Positions 33,482 through 39,744 of a DNA stretch of 39,744 nt are shown in pieces. Position 1 is the first letter of the stretch; every line of letters begins with the position of its first letter. The stretch spans positions 1 to 39,744 of the forward strand of contig NZ_PQSS01000068.1 of assembly GCF_002920535.1 (NCBI RefSeq). The letters run 5' to 3'. Position numbers and translations under genes: made by a program. A model generated the notes under the pieces. It made no database searches, had not been told where the DNA came from, and saw only the letters and a list, made by a program, of their open reading frames with translations. This DNA is from Streptomyces sp. Ru71 (GTDB lineage Bacteria; Actinomycetota; Actinomycetes; Streptomycetales; Streptomycetaceae).

Positions 33482-35554
33482 TCAGACGCGTTCCGGCTGC
33501 CGGGCCACCGGCTCGGCCTCGGGCGACCGGGACATCCGGCCGGGCCACCACACCTTGCGGCCGAGGGCGACACTCGCGCTGGTGACCAGGTAGGTGCGGA
33601 CGAGGAAGGTGTCGAGCAGGACGCCGACGGCGATGACGAAGCCGAGTTCGACGAGCTGGACGAGGCCCATGTTCATCAGCACCGCGAAGGTCGCGGCGAG
33701 GACCAGGCCCGCGGAGGCGATGACTCCGCCGGTGGTGCGCAGCGCGGTGAGCGCGGCCGCGGCGGGTTCGGCGCCGCCGAGGGACTCCTCGCGCATGCGG
33801 TGCATCAGGAAGATGCCGTAGTCGACGCCGAGGGCGACGAGGAACACGAAGGACAGCAGTCCGAGTCCGGGGTCGGTGCCCTCGAAGCCGAGCAGCGGCC
33901 CGAACACCAGCCCGCCGATGCCGAGGGCCGCGCCCCATACGGCGACCACGGCGGCCACCAGCATCAGCGGGGCGACCAGGGAGCGCAGCAGGGCGATCAG
34001 GATGAGCAGGACGAAGACGAGGACGAGGGGCACGACGACCTTCTGGTCGCGGGCGCTGGCGTCCTTCAGGTCGAGCTGCTGGGCGCTGGGGCCGCCGACG
34101 TAGGAGCCGTCGAGCCTGTCGCGCAGGGCTTCGATGGTGCGTGTCTCGGCGGCGGTCTGCGGCGGGGCGGAGGCGGTGACGGACAGCTCGGTCCAGCCGT
34201 CCGCGGTGCGGCCGAGGCGGGCGCCGGCGACTCCTTCGGTGTCACGTGCCGCGGCGAGGGCGGCGGCGGCGCGGTCGGCCGGGGTCATGACGGTGATGGG
34301 CTGGCTGGAGGTCTCGGGGTAGGCCTCGGCGAGGGCCAGCATGGCGGTGACGGCCTCCGGCCGGTCGACGAAGGTGTCCTCCTGCTTGATGGTGCCGGGC
34401 AGGTTGAGGGCGCCGAGGGCGAGCGCGCCGAGCGCGACGGCGCCGGAGACGAGGACGGCGACCGGGCGGCGTCCGGCGGAGCTGCCCATCGCGGCGAACA
34501 GCGACCGGCGGGCCTTGGGCGTGCTGCCGAAGGCGGGCACCAGCGGCCAGAACACGCGGCGGCCGAGCAGGACCAGGATCGCGGGCAGCAGGCTGAGCAT
34601 CGCGACGAGCGCGCACAGCACACCGACGGTACCGAGCGGGCCCATGCCGCGGTTGGAGTTCAGGTCGGCGGCGAGCAGGCACAGCAGGCCCGCGGCGACC
34701 GTTCCCGAGGAGGCCAGCACGGCGGGGCCGCAGCCGCGCAGCGCGGCCAGCATGGCGTCGTACGGCCGCTCGATGCGGCGCAGTTCCTCGCGGTAGCGGG
34801 AAACCAGCAGCAGGGCGTAGTCGGTGCCGGCGCCGAAGACGAGGATCGTCATGATGCCGGAACTCGCGCCCGAGACGGCGGTGCCGAACGCCTGGTTGAG
34901 GCCGTAGGCGACGGCCATGGACAGGTAGTCGGCGACACCGGCGACGACGAGCGGCAGCAGCCACAGCACGGGGCTGCGGTAGATGAGGATCAGCAGCAGC
35001 GCCACCACGCCGGCGGTGGTGTAGAGCAGCGGCCCGCCGAGGGAGTTGTAGACCTCGGCGGAGTCGGTGAGCAGCGCGCCGGGGCCGCCTACCTCGACGG
35101 TCAGGCCGTCGCCGCCGTGGACGGTGTCGCGCACGTCGTTGACGAACGCGTCGCGCAGGTCCTCGTCGTCCCCGGGTTCGTTGCTGCCGACCGGGTACAT
35201 CAGCGTCGCGCCGTCCTTCGACGGCACGCCCTGCGGGGTGGCGGTCAGGGTGTGCGCGCCCTCGATCGCCGCGACCTGCTCGTCCGCCGCGCGCCGGTCG
35301 GCGGCGGTGAGGCCGCCGTCGCGGTGGTAGACGAGCACCAGCTGGGTGGTCTGGCCGCCGGGCAGTTCGTCCTGGAGCTCGGCCGCCTGGGTGGAGTCGG
35401 CGCTCGCGGGCAGGTAGTCGGTGACCCGGTCGTGCTGTACGTCGGCGAGTTTCGAGGCGAACGGGGAGGCGATCGCGAGGATCCCCACCCACAGCGCGAG
35501 CATCACCCACGGAACGGCTCGGCGTCGTCTGCCTGTCGTCTGTCCGGCCCCCAT
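33482..35554 (-). CDS. MMPL/RND-family membrane exporter
   Basis: The 690-aa polytopic transporter has two repeats, each with a helix, an extracytoplasmic domain and a five-helix bundle (about 12 TM in all). Typical phrases are GPGALLTDSAEVYNSLGGPLLYTT, FGAGTDYALLLVSRYREEL in the first bundle and FLVALGVDYGIFLMHRMREE in the second. These Asp/Tyr-containing helices form the proton relay in MMPL proteins. Relatives export lipids or drugs; the substrate here is unknown. ATG 35554 follows GGAGGGAGGG. It is upstream of and co-oriented with the kinase-regulator pair, forming a likely regulated export unit. A 16-bp palindrome about 130 bp upstream is the candidate operator. Confidence 0.93.
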   Translation of the reverse strand: MGAGQTTGRRRRAVPWVMLALWVGILAIASPFASKLADVQHDRVTDYLPASADSTQAAELQDELPGGQTTQLVLVYHRDGGLTAADRRAADEQVAAIEGAHTLTATPQGVPSKDGATLMYPVGSNEPGDDEDLRDAFVNDVRDTVHGGDGLTVEVGGPGALLTDSAEVYNSLGGPLLYTTAGVVALLLILIYRSPVLWLLPLVVAGVADYLSMAVAYGLNQAFGTAVSGASSGIMTILVFGAGTDYALLLVSRYREELRRIERPYDAMLAALRGCGPAVLASSGTVAAGLLCLLAADLNSNRGMGPLGTVGVLCALVAMLSLLPAILVLLGRRVFWPLVPAFGSTPKARRSLFAAMGSSAGRRPVAVLVSGAVALGALALGALNLPGTIKQEDTFVDRPEAVTAMLALAEAYPETSSQPITVMTPADRAAAALAAARDTEGVAGARLGRTADGWTELSVTASAPPQTAAETRTIEALRDRLDGSYVGGPSAQQLDLKDASARDQKVVVPLVLVFVLLILIALLRSLVAPLMLVAAVVAVWGAALGIGGLVFGPLLGFEGTDPGLGLLSFVFLVALGVDYGIFLMHRMREESLGGAEPAAAALTALRTTGGVIASAGLVLAATFAVLMNMGLVQLVELGFVIAVGVLLDTFLVRTYLVTSASVALGRKVWWPGRMSRSPEAEPVARQPERV

Positions 35555-35580
35555 GAGCGGGCCCTCCCTCCGGCACGGAT

Positions 35581-35601
35581 GTCTGGATGCGGTTCCCAGA
35601 C
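35581..35601. promoter_or_regulatory. GTCTGG-N9-CCAGAC inverted repeat upstream of MMPL gene
   Basis: A 6-bp inverted repeat with 9-bp spacer lies 27-47 bp upstream of the MMPL ATG. It could be an operator near the promoter or a 5'-leader hairpin. Confidence 0.35.
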
Positions 35602-35679
35602 TTCCGGCGCGGGGGGACGGATTCGTCGCGCCGCAGGGCGAGTTCGGCCGTACTGCGGTGGTCGGCCGGACGCGGCGAC

Positions 35680-35695
35680 TACTCCCCGGGGAGTA
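35680..35695. promoter_or_regulatory. 16-bp palindrome TACTCCCCGGGGAGTA
   Basis: A perfect palindrome directly abuts the stop codon of the TerB-like gene, 126-141 bp upstream of the MMPL start. Its form and size suit a NarL/LuxR-type response-regulator dimer site, and the cluster encodes such a regulator. The assignment is inference. Confidence 0.55.
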
Positions 35696-36394
35696 TCAGG
35701 ACGGCGTGCGCGCCGCCTCCAGCAGGCGGGTGACGTCCTCGGTGGGCAGGGTGAGCGCGGTGCCCACCGTGGCCAGGGTCTCCCGCTCGGCCGGGGTGTA
35801 GGGGCCGTCGGCCAGGGCGATGCGGGCGCCGGTGAGGAGGATCGACTCGCGGCCGACGCCGGCCAGGTGCGGGGCGAGCGGGTCGAGCGCCTCGTGCAGC
35901 TCTATGGCGAGCCCGGCGGTGCAGGAGCGGTCGGCGTGGAAGCGGCCGGTGTCCTGGGCCACGGCCTCGACGAGCGCGGCGAGCTGCTCCTCGGTGCAGT
36001 CCGGGAAGCCGGCGACGCGCACCGCGGCCGCGGCGGTCTCCAGGGCCGTACGGGAGGAGGTGCCGCCCGCGGCGAGCACGGCGAGGGCGACGGTGTGCAC
36101 GGCGTCGCGCAGCATCGCGGAGAAGCGGGTGGTGGTGGGGTGGTCGAGGACGTCGGTGGCGAAGTGGCGGCGGCAGGCGGCGCATTCGACGACCGGCCCG
36201 GACGCGCCGCGCGGCAGGATGGGCAGGCCCAGCAGGGTGAGCCGCCGACGGCCGGTCAGGCGCTGGTAGTTGCGGTCGCCGCCGCAGCCGGGGCAGAAGA
36301 ACTCGCCGTCGCCGACGGGCGTCCAGGCGGTACGGGTGCCCAGGATGCGTGCCAATGCGCCGGCATGGCCGTTGTGTCCCCGAACTGGCAGCAC
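35696..36394 (-). CDS. TerB-like domain protein with N-terminal zinc ribbon
   Basis: 232 aa. The N-terminal zinc ribbon consists of two CxxC pairs (CPGCGGDRNYQRLTG and ECAACRRHF, about residues 34-76) around a short hydrophobic LLGLPILPRG segment. A helical TerB-like domain follows, with the metal-binding-type phrase GARIALADGPYTPAERE near the C-terminus. TerB-like proteins are linked to tellurite and stress responses, but this fusion has no defined role. GTG 36394 was chosen for GGAGG 7 nt upstream; the longer frame from 36451 lacks one. It lies between leuA and the MMPL cluster on the same strand. Confidence 0.83.
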   Translation of the reverse strand: MLPVRGHNGHAGALARILGTRTAWTPVGDGEFFCPGCGGDRNYQRLTGRRRLTLLGLPILPRGASGPVVECAACRRHFATDVLDHPTTTRFSAMLRDAVHTVALAVLAAGGTSSRTALETAAAAVRVAGFPDCTEEQLAALVEAVAQDTGRFHADRSCTAGLAIELHEALDPLAPHLAGVGRESILLTGARIALADGPYTPAERETLATVGTALTLPTEDVTRLLEAARTPS

Positions 36395-36526
36395 GTCGCA
36401 CCTCCGTAACCCCACGGCAACATCGCCGAGCGCTTGCGTGATGTTAGCCACATCCGTGAGGCGGAGTCAGCACCCAGGACGAGACCTTTCCGTGACCTCC
36501 CGGGCCCGATGGCCGAGATACGACGG

Positions 36527-36558
36527 GGCCCCGGCCGCCGTTCCCGGCGGTCGGGGCC
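36527..36558 (-). terminator. GC-rich terminator hairpin of leuA
   Basis: GGCCCCG-G-CCGCCG (36527-36540) pairs with CGGCGG-T-CGGGGCC (36545-36558) around a TTCC loop, 13 Watson-Crick pairs plus one wobble or mismatch. It starts 22 bp past the leuA stop. No T-tract, as often in Streptomyces. Confidence 0.75.
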
Positions 36559-36580
36559 TCGAAACTCCCGGTCAGGAGGG

Positions 36581-38302
36581 TCAGCGGGTGGCGCGGTTGA
36601 CGGCCGAGACGACCGCCTTCAGCGACGCACGCGTCGTGTTCGCGTCGATGCCGATCCCCCACAGGACCTTGTCGCCGATCGCGCATTCGATGTAGGAGGC
36701 GGCCTGCGCGGAGGCGCCCTCGCTCATCGTGTGCTCCTGGTAGTCCAGCAGGCGTACGTCCAGGCCCAGGCCCTCCAGGGCGTTGAAGAAGGCCGAGATC
36801 GGACCGTTGCCGGAGCCGGTCAGGACGGTGTCGACGCCGTCGACCGTCGCCTCGACGGTGAGCGTGTCCACGCCGTCGGTGTCGGTCGTCGACTGGCCGG
36901 TCCTGACCTGGATGCGGCCCCAGGGGTTCTCCGGGTTCGGCAGGTACTCGTCCTGGAAGACCGCCCAGATCTCCTTCGGCGTGATCTCGCCGCCCTCGGC
37001 GTCCGTCTTCGCCTGGATGATCTTGGAGAACTCGATCTGCATCCGGCGCGGCAGGTCCAGCTTGTGGTCGTTCTTCAGGACGTAGGAGATACCGCCCTTG
37101 CCGGACTGCGAGTTGACGCGGATGACGGCCTCGTAGGAGCGGCCGACGTCCTTGGGGTCGATCGGCAGGTACGGCACGGCCCACTCGATGTCGTCGACGG
37201 TGACGCCCTTGGCGGCCGCGTCGGCCTCCATGGCGTCGAAGCCCTTCTTGATGGCGTCCTGGTGGGAGCCGGAGAAGGACGTGTAGACCAGGTCGCCCAC
37301 GTACGGGTGGCGCGGGTGGACCTCCATCTGGTTGCAGTACTCCCACGTACGACGGATCTCGTCGATGTCGGAGAAGTCGATCTGCGGGTCGACGCCCTGC
37401 GAGAACAGGTTCATGCCCAGGGTGACCAGGTCGACGTTGCCGGTGCGCTCGCCCTGCCCGAACAGGCAGCCCTCGACGCGGTCGGCGCCGGCCATGACCG
37501 CCAGCTCGGCCGCCGCGACGGCCGTGCCGCGGTCGTTGTGCGGGTGCACGGAGAGGCAGACGTACTCGCGGCGGGACAGGTTGCGGTGCATCCACTCGAA
37601 CCGGTCCGCGTGCGTGGACGGGGTCGAACGCTCCACGGTGGCGGGCAGGTTCAGGATGATCTCGCGGCCCGGGCCGGGCTGCCAGACGTCCATGACCGCC
37701 TCGCAGACCTCCAGCGCGAAGTCCAGCTCGGTGTCGGTGAAGATCTCGGGGCTGTACTGGTAGCCGAACTCCGTCTCCGGGCCCAGCAGCTTCTCGGCGT
37801 ACTCCATCACCAGGCGGGTGCCGTCGACGGCGATCTGCTTGATGTCGTCCTTGGAGCCGCGGAAGACGACGCGGCGAAAGACCGGGGCGGTGGCGTTGTA
37901 CAGGTGGACGGTGGCGCGCTTGGCGCCCTTGAGGGACTCCACGGTCCGCTCGATCAGGTCCTCGCGGGCCTGCGTCAGCACGGAGATCGTGACGTCGTCC
38001 GGGATCGCGCCCTCTTCCTCGATGATCGAGCGCACGAAGTCGAAGTCGGTCTGGCCGGAGGCGGGGAAGCCGACCTCGATCTCCTTGTAGCCCATCTTGA
38101 CCAGCTGGTCGAACATCCGGCGCTTGCGCTCGGGCGACATCGGGTCGATCAGGGCCTGGTTGCCGTCGCGCAGGTCGGTGGACAGCCACCGGGGAGCTGC
38201 GGTGATCCGCTGGTTCGGCCAGGTGCGGTCGGGGATGTCGACCTGCTCGTACCCGCGGTACTTGTGGATCGGCATCTGGCTGGGCTGCTGGCGGTTCGCC
38301 AT
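36581..38302 (-). CDS. leuA: 2-Isopropylmalate synthase
   Basis: First committed enzyme of leucine biosynthesis: acetyl-CoA + 2-ketoisovalerate to 2-isopropylmalate. The 573-aa protein has the HMGL-type TIM barrel with LSTDLRDGNQALIDPM (metal and catalytic Arg-Asp) and GFPASGQTDFDFVR. It also has the metal-binding SVHPHNDRGTAVA and GCLFGQGERTGNVDLVT. A linker leads to a C-terminal LeuA allosteric domain (GNGPISAFFNALEGLG), so leucine feedback inhibition is expected. It is the long actinobacterial form. ATG 38302 has AGGAG about 13 nt upstream. Expression is probably also controlled by attenuation through the leader peptide at 38402-38449. Confidence 0.97.
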   Translation of the reverse strand: MANRQQPSQMPIHKYRGYEQVDIPDRTWPNQRITAAPRWLSTDLRDGNQALIDPMSPERKRRMFDQLVKMGYKEIEVGFPASGQTDFDFVRSIIEEEGAIPDDVTISVLTQAREDLIERTVESLKGAKRATVHLYNATAPVFRRVVFRGSKDDIKQIAVDGTRLVMEYAEKLLGPETEFGYQYSPEIFTDTELDFALEVCEAVMDVWQPGPGREIILNLPATVERSTPSTHADRFEWMHRNLSRREYVCLSVHPHNDRGTAVAAAELAVMAGADRVEGCLFGQGERTGNVDLVTLGMNLFSQGVDPQIDFSDIDEIRRTWEYCNQMEVHPRHPYVGDLVYTSFSGSHQDAIKKGFDAMEADAAAKGVTVDDIEWAVPYLPIDPKDVGRSYEAVIRVNSQSGKGGISYVLKNDHKLDLPRRMQIEFSKIIQAKTDAEGGEITPKEIWAVFQDEYLPNPENPWGRIQVRTGQSTTDTDGVDTLTVEATVDGVDTVLTGSGNGPISAFFNALEGLGLDVRLLDYQEHTMSEGASAQAASYIECAIGDKVLWGIGIDANTTRASLKAVVSAVNRATR

Positions 38303-38353
38303 GATCGCGTGGGCTCCTGAAGTGTGCGGGAAAGTCCCGGTGTCCGGATGGAC

Positions 38354-38413
38354 GGCCGACGACGCAACACCAAGCTCCGCGGGGAGGGAGTCGGCCTTTT
38401 CCTACAGGCCCTC
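38354..38413 (-). promoter_or_regulatory. Candidate attenuator structures in the leuA leader
   Basis: On the minus strand GGCCGAC (38396-38390) can pair with GTCGGCC (38360-38354) in the leader between the leader peptide and leuA. A competing pairing joins GAGGG in the last leader codons (38413-38409) with CCCTC (38388-38384), inside the loop of the first hairpin. Ribosome stalling at the Leu run would decide between them. There is no U-tract, so the termination mechanism is unclear. Confidence 0.5.
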
Positions 38414-38449
38414 GCCGCGGCAGCTAAGAAGAAGCAGCCCGAAACGCAT
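38402..38449 (-). CDS. leuA leader peptide (MRFGLLLLSCRGEGL)
   Basis: A 15-codon reading frame, 99 nt upstream of the leuA start (end of stop to ATG), starts with ATG 38449 preceded by GGAG at 5-nt spacing. Four consecutive Leu codons (CTG CTT CTT CTT) follow the glycine, and a fifth Leu precedes the TAG. CTT is rare in such GC-rich genomes, which would slow ribosomes further when Leu-tRNA is scarce. This is the classic layout of a transcription-attenuation leader for a leucine operon. The C-terminal SCRGEGL tail is not explained by leucine sensing. Confidence 0.85.
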   Translation of the reverse strand: MRFGLLLLSCRGEGL

Positions 38450-38566
38450 GATGCTCCGCAGCCTAGCCGAGCCACCCCGGGTGCGAGAGGCCTGTCCCAG
38501 TATGCGGGACCGGCGCCGCAAATAGGACAAAAAGTGCGCTGCACCACATCGAGCACATGCTGCGGT

Positions 38567-38589
38567 GTGACGCCGTACCACAGCGTCAC
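38567..38589. promoter_or_regulatory. Inverted repeat GTGACGC-N9-GCGTCAC
   Basis: Perfect 7-bp arms (38567-38573, 38583-38589) lie in the divergent region between the leuA leader and the metalloprotease gene. It may be an operator for either gene. Core promoters in this 226-bp stretch (38450-38675) were not assigned. TTGCAG at 38631-38636 is a possible -35 for the protease. Confidence 0.4.
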
Positions 38590-38675
38590 GCTCCGTCGCG
38601 ATCAGTGTCCGGGTATTTCACCAATCATGGTTGCAGCTAGTGACATCCACATCACACAGTGCAAGGGTGCCGGGC

Positions 38676-39744
38676 ATGACGAAGACCCACGGGGGCCACG
38701 AGCCCGTCTTCTGCACCATCGTCCCGCCGCACGTCCTCGACAAGCTCGCCCGCAACGAGGACCCCGCCCTGTCCGGGCCCGCCCGCCGGTCCCTGGAGCA
38801 CGACGCCTTCCAGCGCACCAAGCGCCGCCTGACCACGGTGATCGGCGCGTCCGCCGTCGCGGCTCCCGCCGGCGCCTCCGCCGACCAGCCGTACCGCACC
38901 ATCTACGACGCGGAGCACACCCAGGACCTGCCCGGCACCAAGGTCCGCGAGGAGGGCTCGGAGCCCGGCTCCGACGCCACCGTCAACCGCGCCTACGCGG
39001 GTCTGGGCGCCACCTTCGAGCTGTACCTGAAGGCGTACGGCCGGCACTCCATCGACGACAACGGGCTGCCGCTGGACGCCACGGTGCACTTCGGCGAGGG
39101 CTACGACAACGCCTTCTGGAACGGCGAGCAGATGGTGTTCGGCGACGGCGACAACGAGATCTTCCTCGACTTCACCATCCCGGTCGACGTCATCGGCCAC
39201 GAGCTGACCCACGGCGTCACCCAGCACACCGCGAACCTGGAGTACTTCGGCCAGTCCGGCGCCCTGAACGAGTCGCTCTCCGACGTCTTCGGCTCCCTGA
39301 TCAAGCAGTACAGCCTCGGCCAGACCGCCGCCGAGGCCGACTGGCTGATCGGCGCGGGTCTGCTGGCCCCGCGCGTCACGGGGGTCGCCCTGCGCTCGAT
39401 GAAGGCGCCGGGCACGGCGTATGACGACGACGTCCTCGGCAAGGACCCGCAGCCGGCCACGATGGACGGCTATGTCCGCACCGGCCGCGACAACGGCGGT
39501 GTGCACATCAACTCCGGCATTCCGAACCACGCCTTCTACCTGGTCGCCACCGCCCTCGGCGGCCACGCCTGGGAGAAGGCCGGTCAGGTCTGGTACGACG
39601 TGCTCACCGGCGGGGAACTGAAGGAGGACGCCCTGTTCGCGGACTTCGCGACGCTGACCGTGAAGGCGGCCCGCGAGCGCTACGGCGCCGGGGACGAGCT
39701 GCAGGCCGTGCAGAAGGCGTGGGAGCAGGTGGGGGTGCGGACGC
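38676..39744 (+). CDS. Protealysin-like M4 neutral metalloprotease (cut by window end)
   Basis: Zinc endopeptidase of the thermolysin family; 356 codons are present and the frame is still open at the window edge, probably within a few codons of the end. There is no signal peptide. It begins MTKTHGGHEPVFCTIVPPHVLDKL, a short propeptide with the PP-type motif of protealysin-like enzymes instead of the long thermolysin prosegment. The zinc site is HELTH (H175, E176, H179) plus E199 in ALNESLSD; H277 in GVHINSGIPNHAFY is the catalytic His. The Ala/Gly-rich GASAVAAPAGASA near residue 60 is the likely processing region. ATG 38676 has AAGGG upstream. In relatives an emfourin-like inhibitor gene often follows; that would lie outside this window. 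Confidence 0.93.
   Translation, partial: MTKTHGGHEPVFCTIVPPHVLDKLARNEDPALSGPARRSLEHDAFQRTKRRLTTVIGASAVAAPAGASADQPYRTIYDAEHTQDLPGTKVREEGSEPGSDATVNRAYAGLGATFELYLKAYGRHSIDDNGLPLDATVHFGEGYDNAFWNGEQMVFGDGDNEIFLDFTIPVDVIGHELTHGVTQHTANLEYFGQSGALNESLSDVFGSLIKQYSLGQTAAEADWLIGAGLLAPRVTGVALRSMKAPGTAYDDDVLGKDPQPATMDGYVRTGRDNGGVHINSGIPNHAFYLVATALGGHAWEKAGQVWYDVLTGGELKEDALFADFATLTVKAARERYGAGDELQAVQKAWEQVGVRT

Noticed and set aside
31565..36409. Very long open frame of 1614 codons on the plus strand
   Set aside because: It runs antisense through the response regulator, kinase, MMPL and TerB-like genes, all with clear family motifs on the minus strand. High-GC antisense frames lack stops by chance, and the translation is Gly/Ala/Arg/Asp-rich and meaningless.

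Overview
The window is high-GC actinobacterial chromosome, almost certainly Streptomyces. Third codon positions are strongly G/C. Many starts are GTG, and stop/start overlaps such as GTGA and ATGA are common. The order glyS | znuA-znuC-znuB-zur ... uppS-recO, with ppdK, a tRNA-dihydrouridine synthase and leuA in the same neighbourhood, is the one I remember for the SCO2494-SCO2529 stretch of S. coelicolor; that comparison is from memory and was not computed. I saw no tRNA, rRNA, intact insertion sequence, prophage or CRISPR array. This is mostly core chromosome with small accessory insertions.

Layout. 1-3.1 kb: ppdK (-) behind a long upstream region holding two copies of one 14-bp palindrome around a third dyad. 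3.2-8 kb: a ROK-family regulator (-) divergent from two overlapping glycosidase genes (GH63/MGH1-like and a glycogen-debranching-like protein), a sugar-catabolic unit. 8-12.8 kb: a secreted Ig-like protein (-), an LTA-synthase-like membrane sulfatase-fold protein (+) and dusB (-). 12.8-19 kb: an accessory patch with two DHA2-type MFS exporters, an MmyB-type XRE regulator and an aldo/keto reductase-TetR pair. It includes a ~0.5-kb array of degenerate ~33-bp repeats that resemble the 3' end of the tetR gene.

19-26.6 kb is core: glyS with a strong terminator, the zinc-uptake operon znuACB-zur with a Zur box on the znuA promoter, a YcxB-like membrane protein, uppS, recO and an Rrf2 regulator. 26.6-31.4 kb: an MFS remnant, a secreted S33-type peptidase, a small dual-specificity-like phosphatase, a SigE-type ECF sigma factor translationally coupled to a membrane-anchored protein, and a DapA-family aldolase. 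31.5-35.6 kb: an MMPL exporter, histidine kinase and response regulator on one strand. The kinase/regulator junction carries a 32-bp tandem duplication, and a 16-bp palindrome lies upstream of the exporter. 35.7-39.7 kb: a TerB-like zinc-ribbon protein, leuA preceded by a leader peptide with four consecutive Leu codons, and the start of a protealysin-like M4 metalloprotease cut by the window edge.

I did not find a wholly new multi-gene system. The best leads are regulatory or structural: the paired palindromes upstream of ppdK, the tetR-3'-end repeat array, the 32-bp duplication that rewrote the kinase C-terminus, and the leuA leader.
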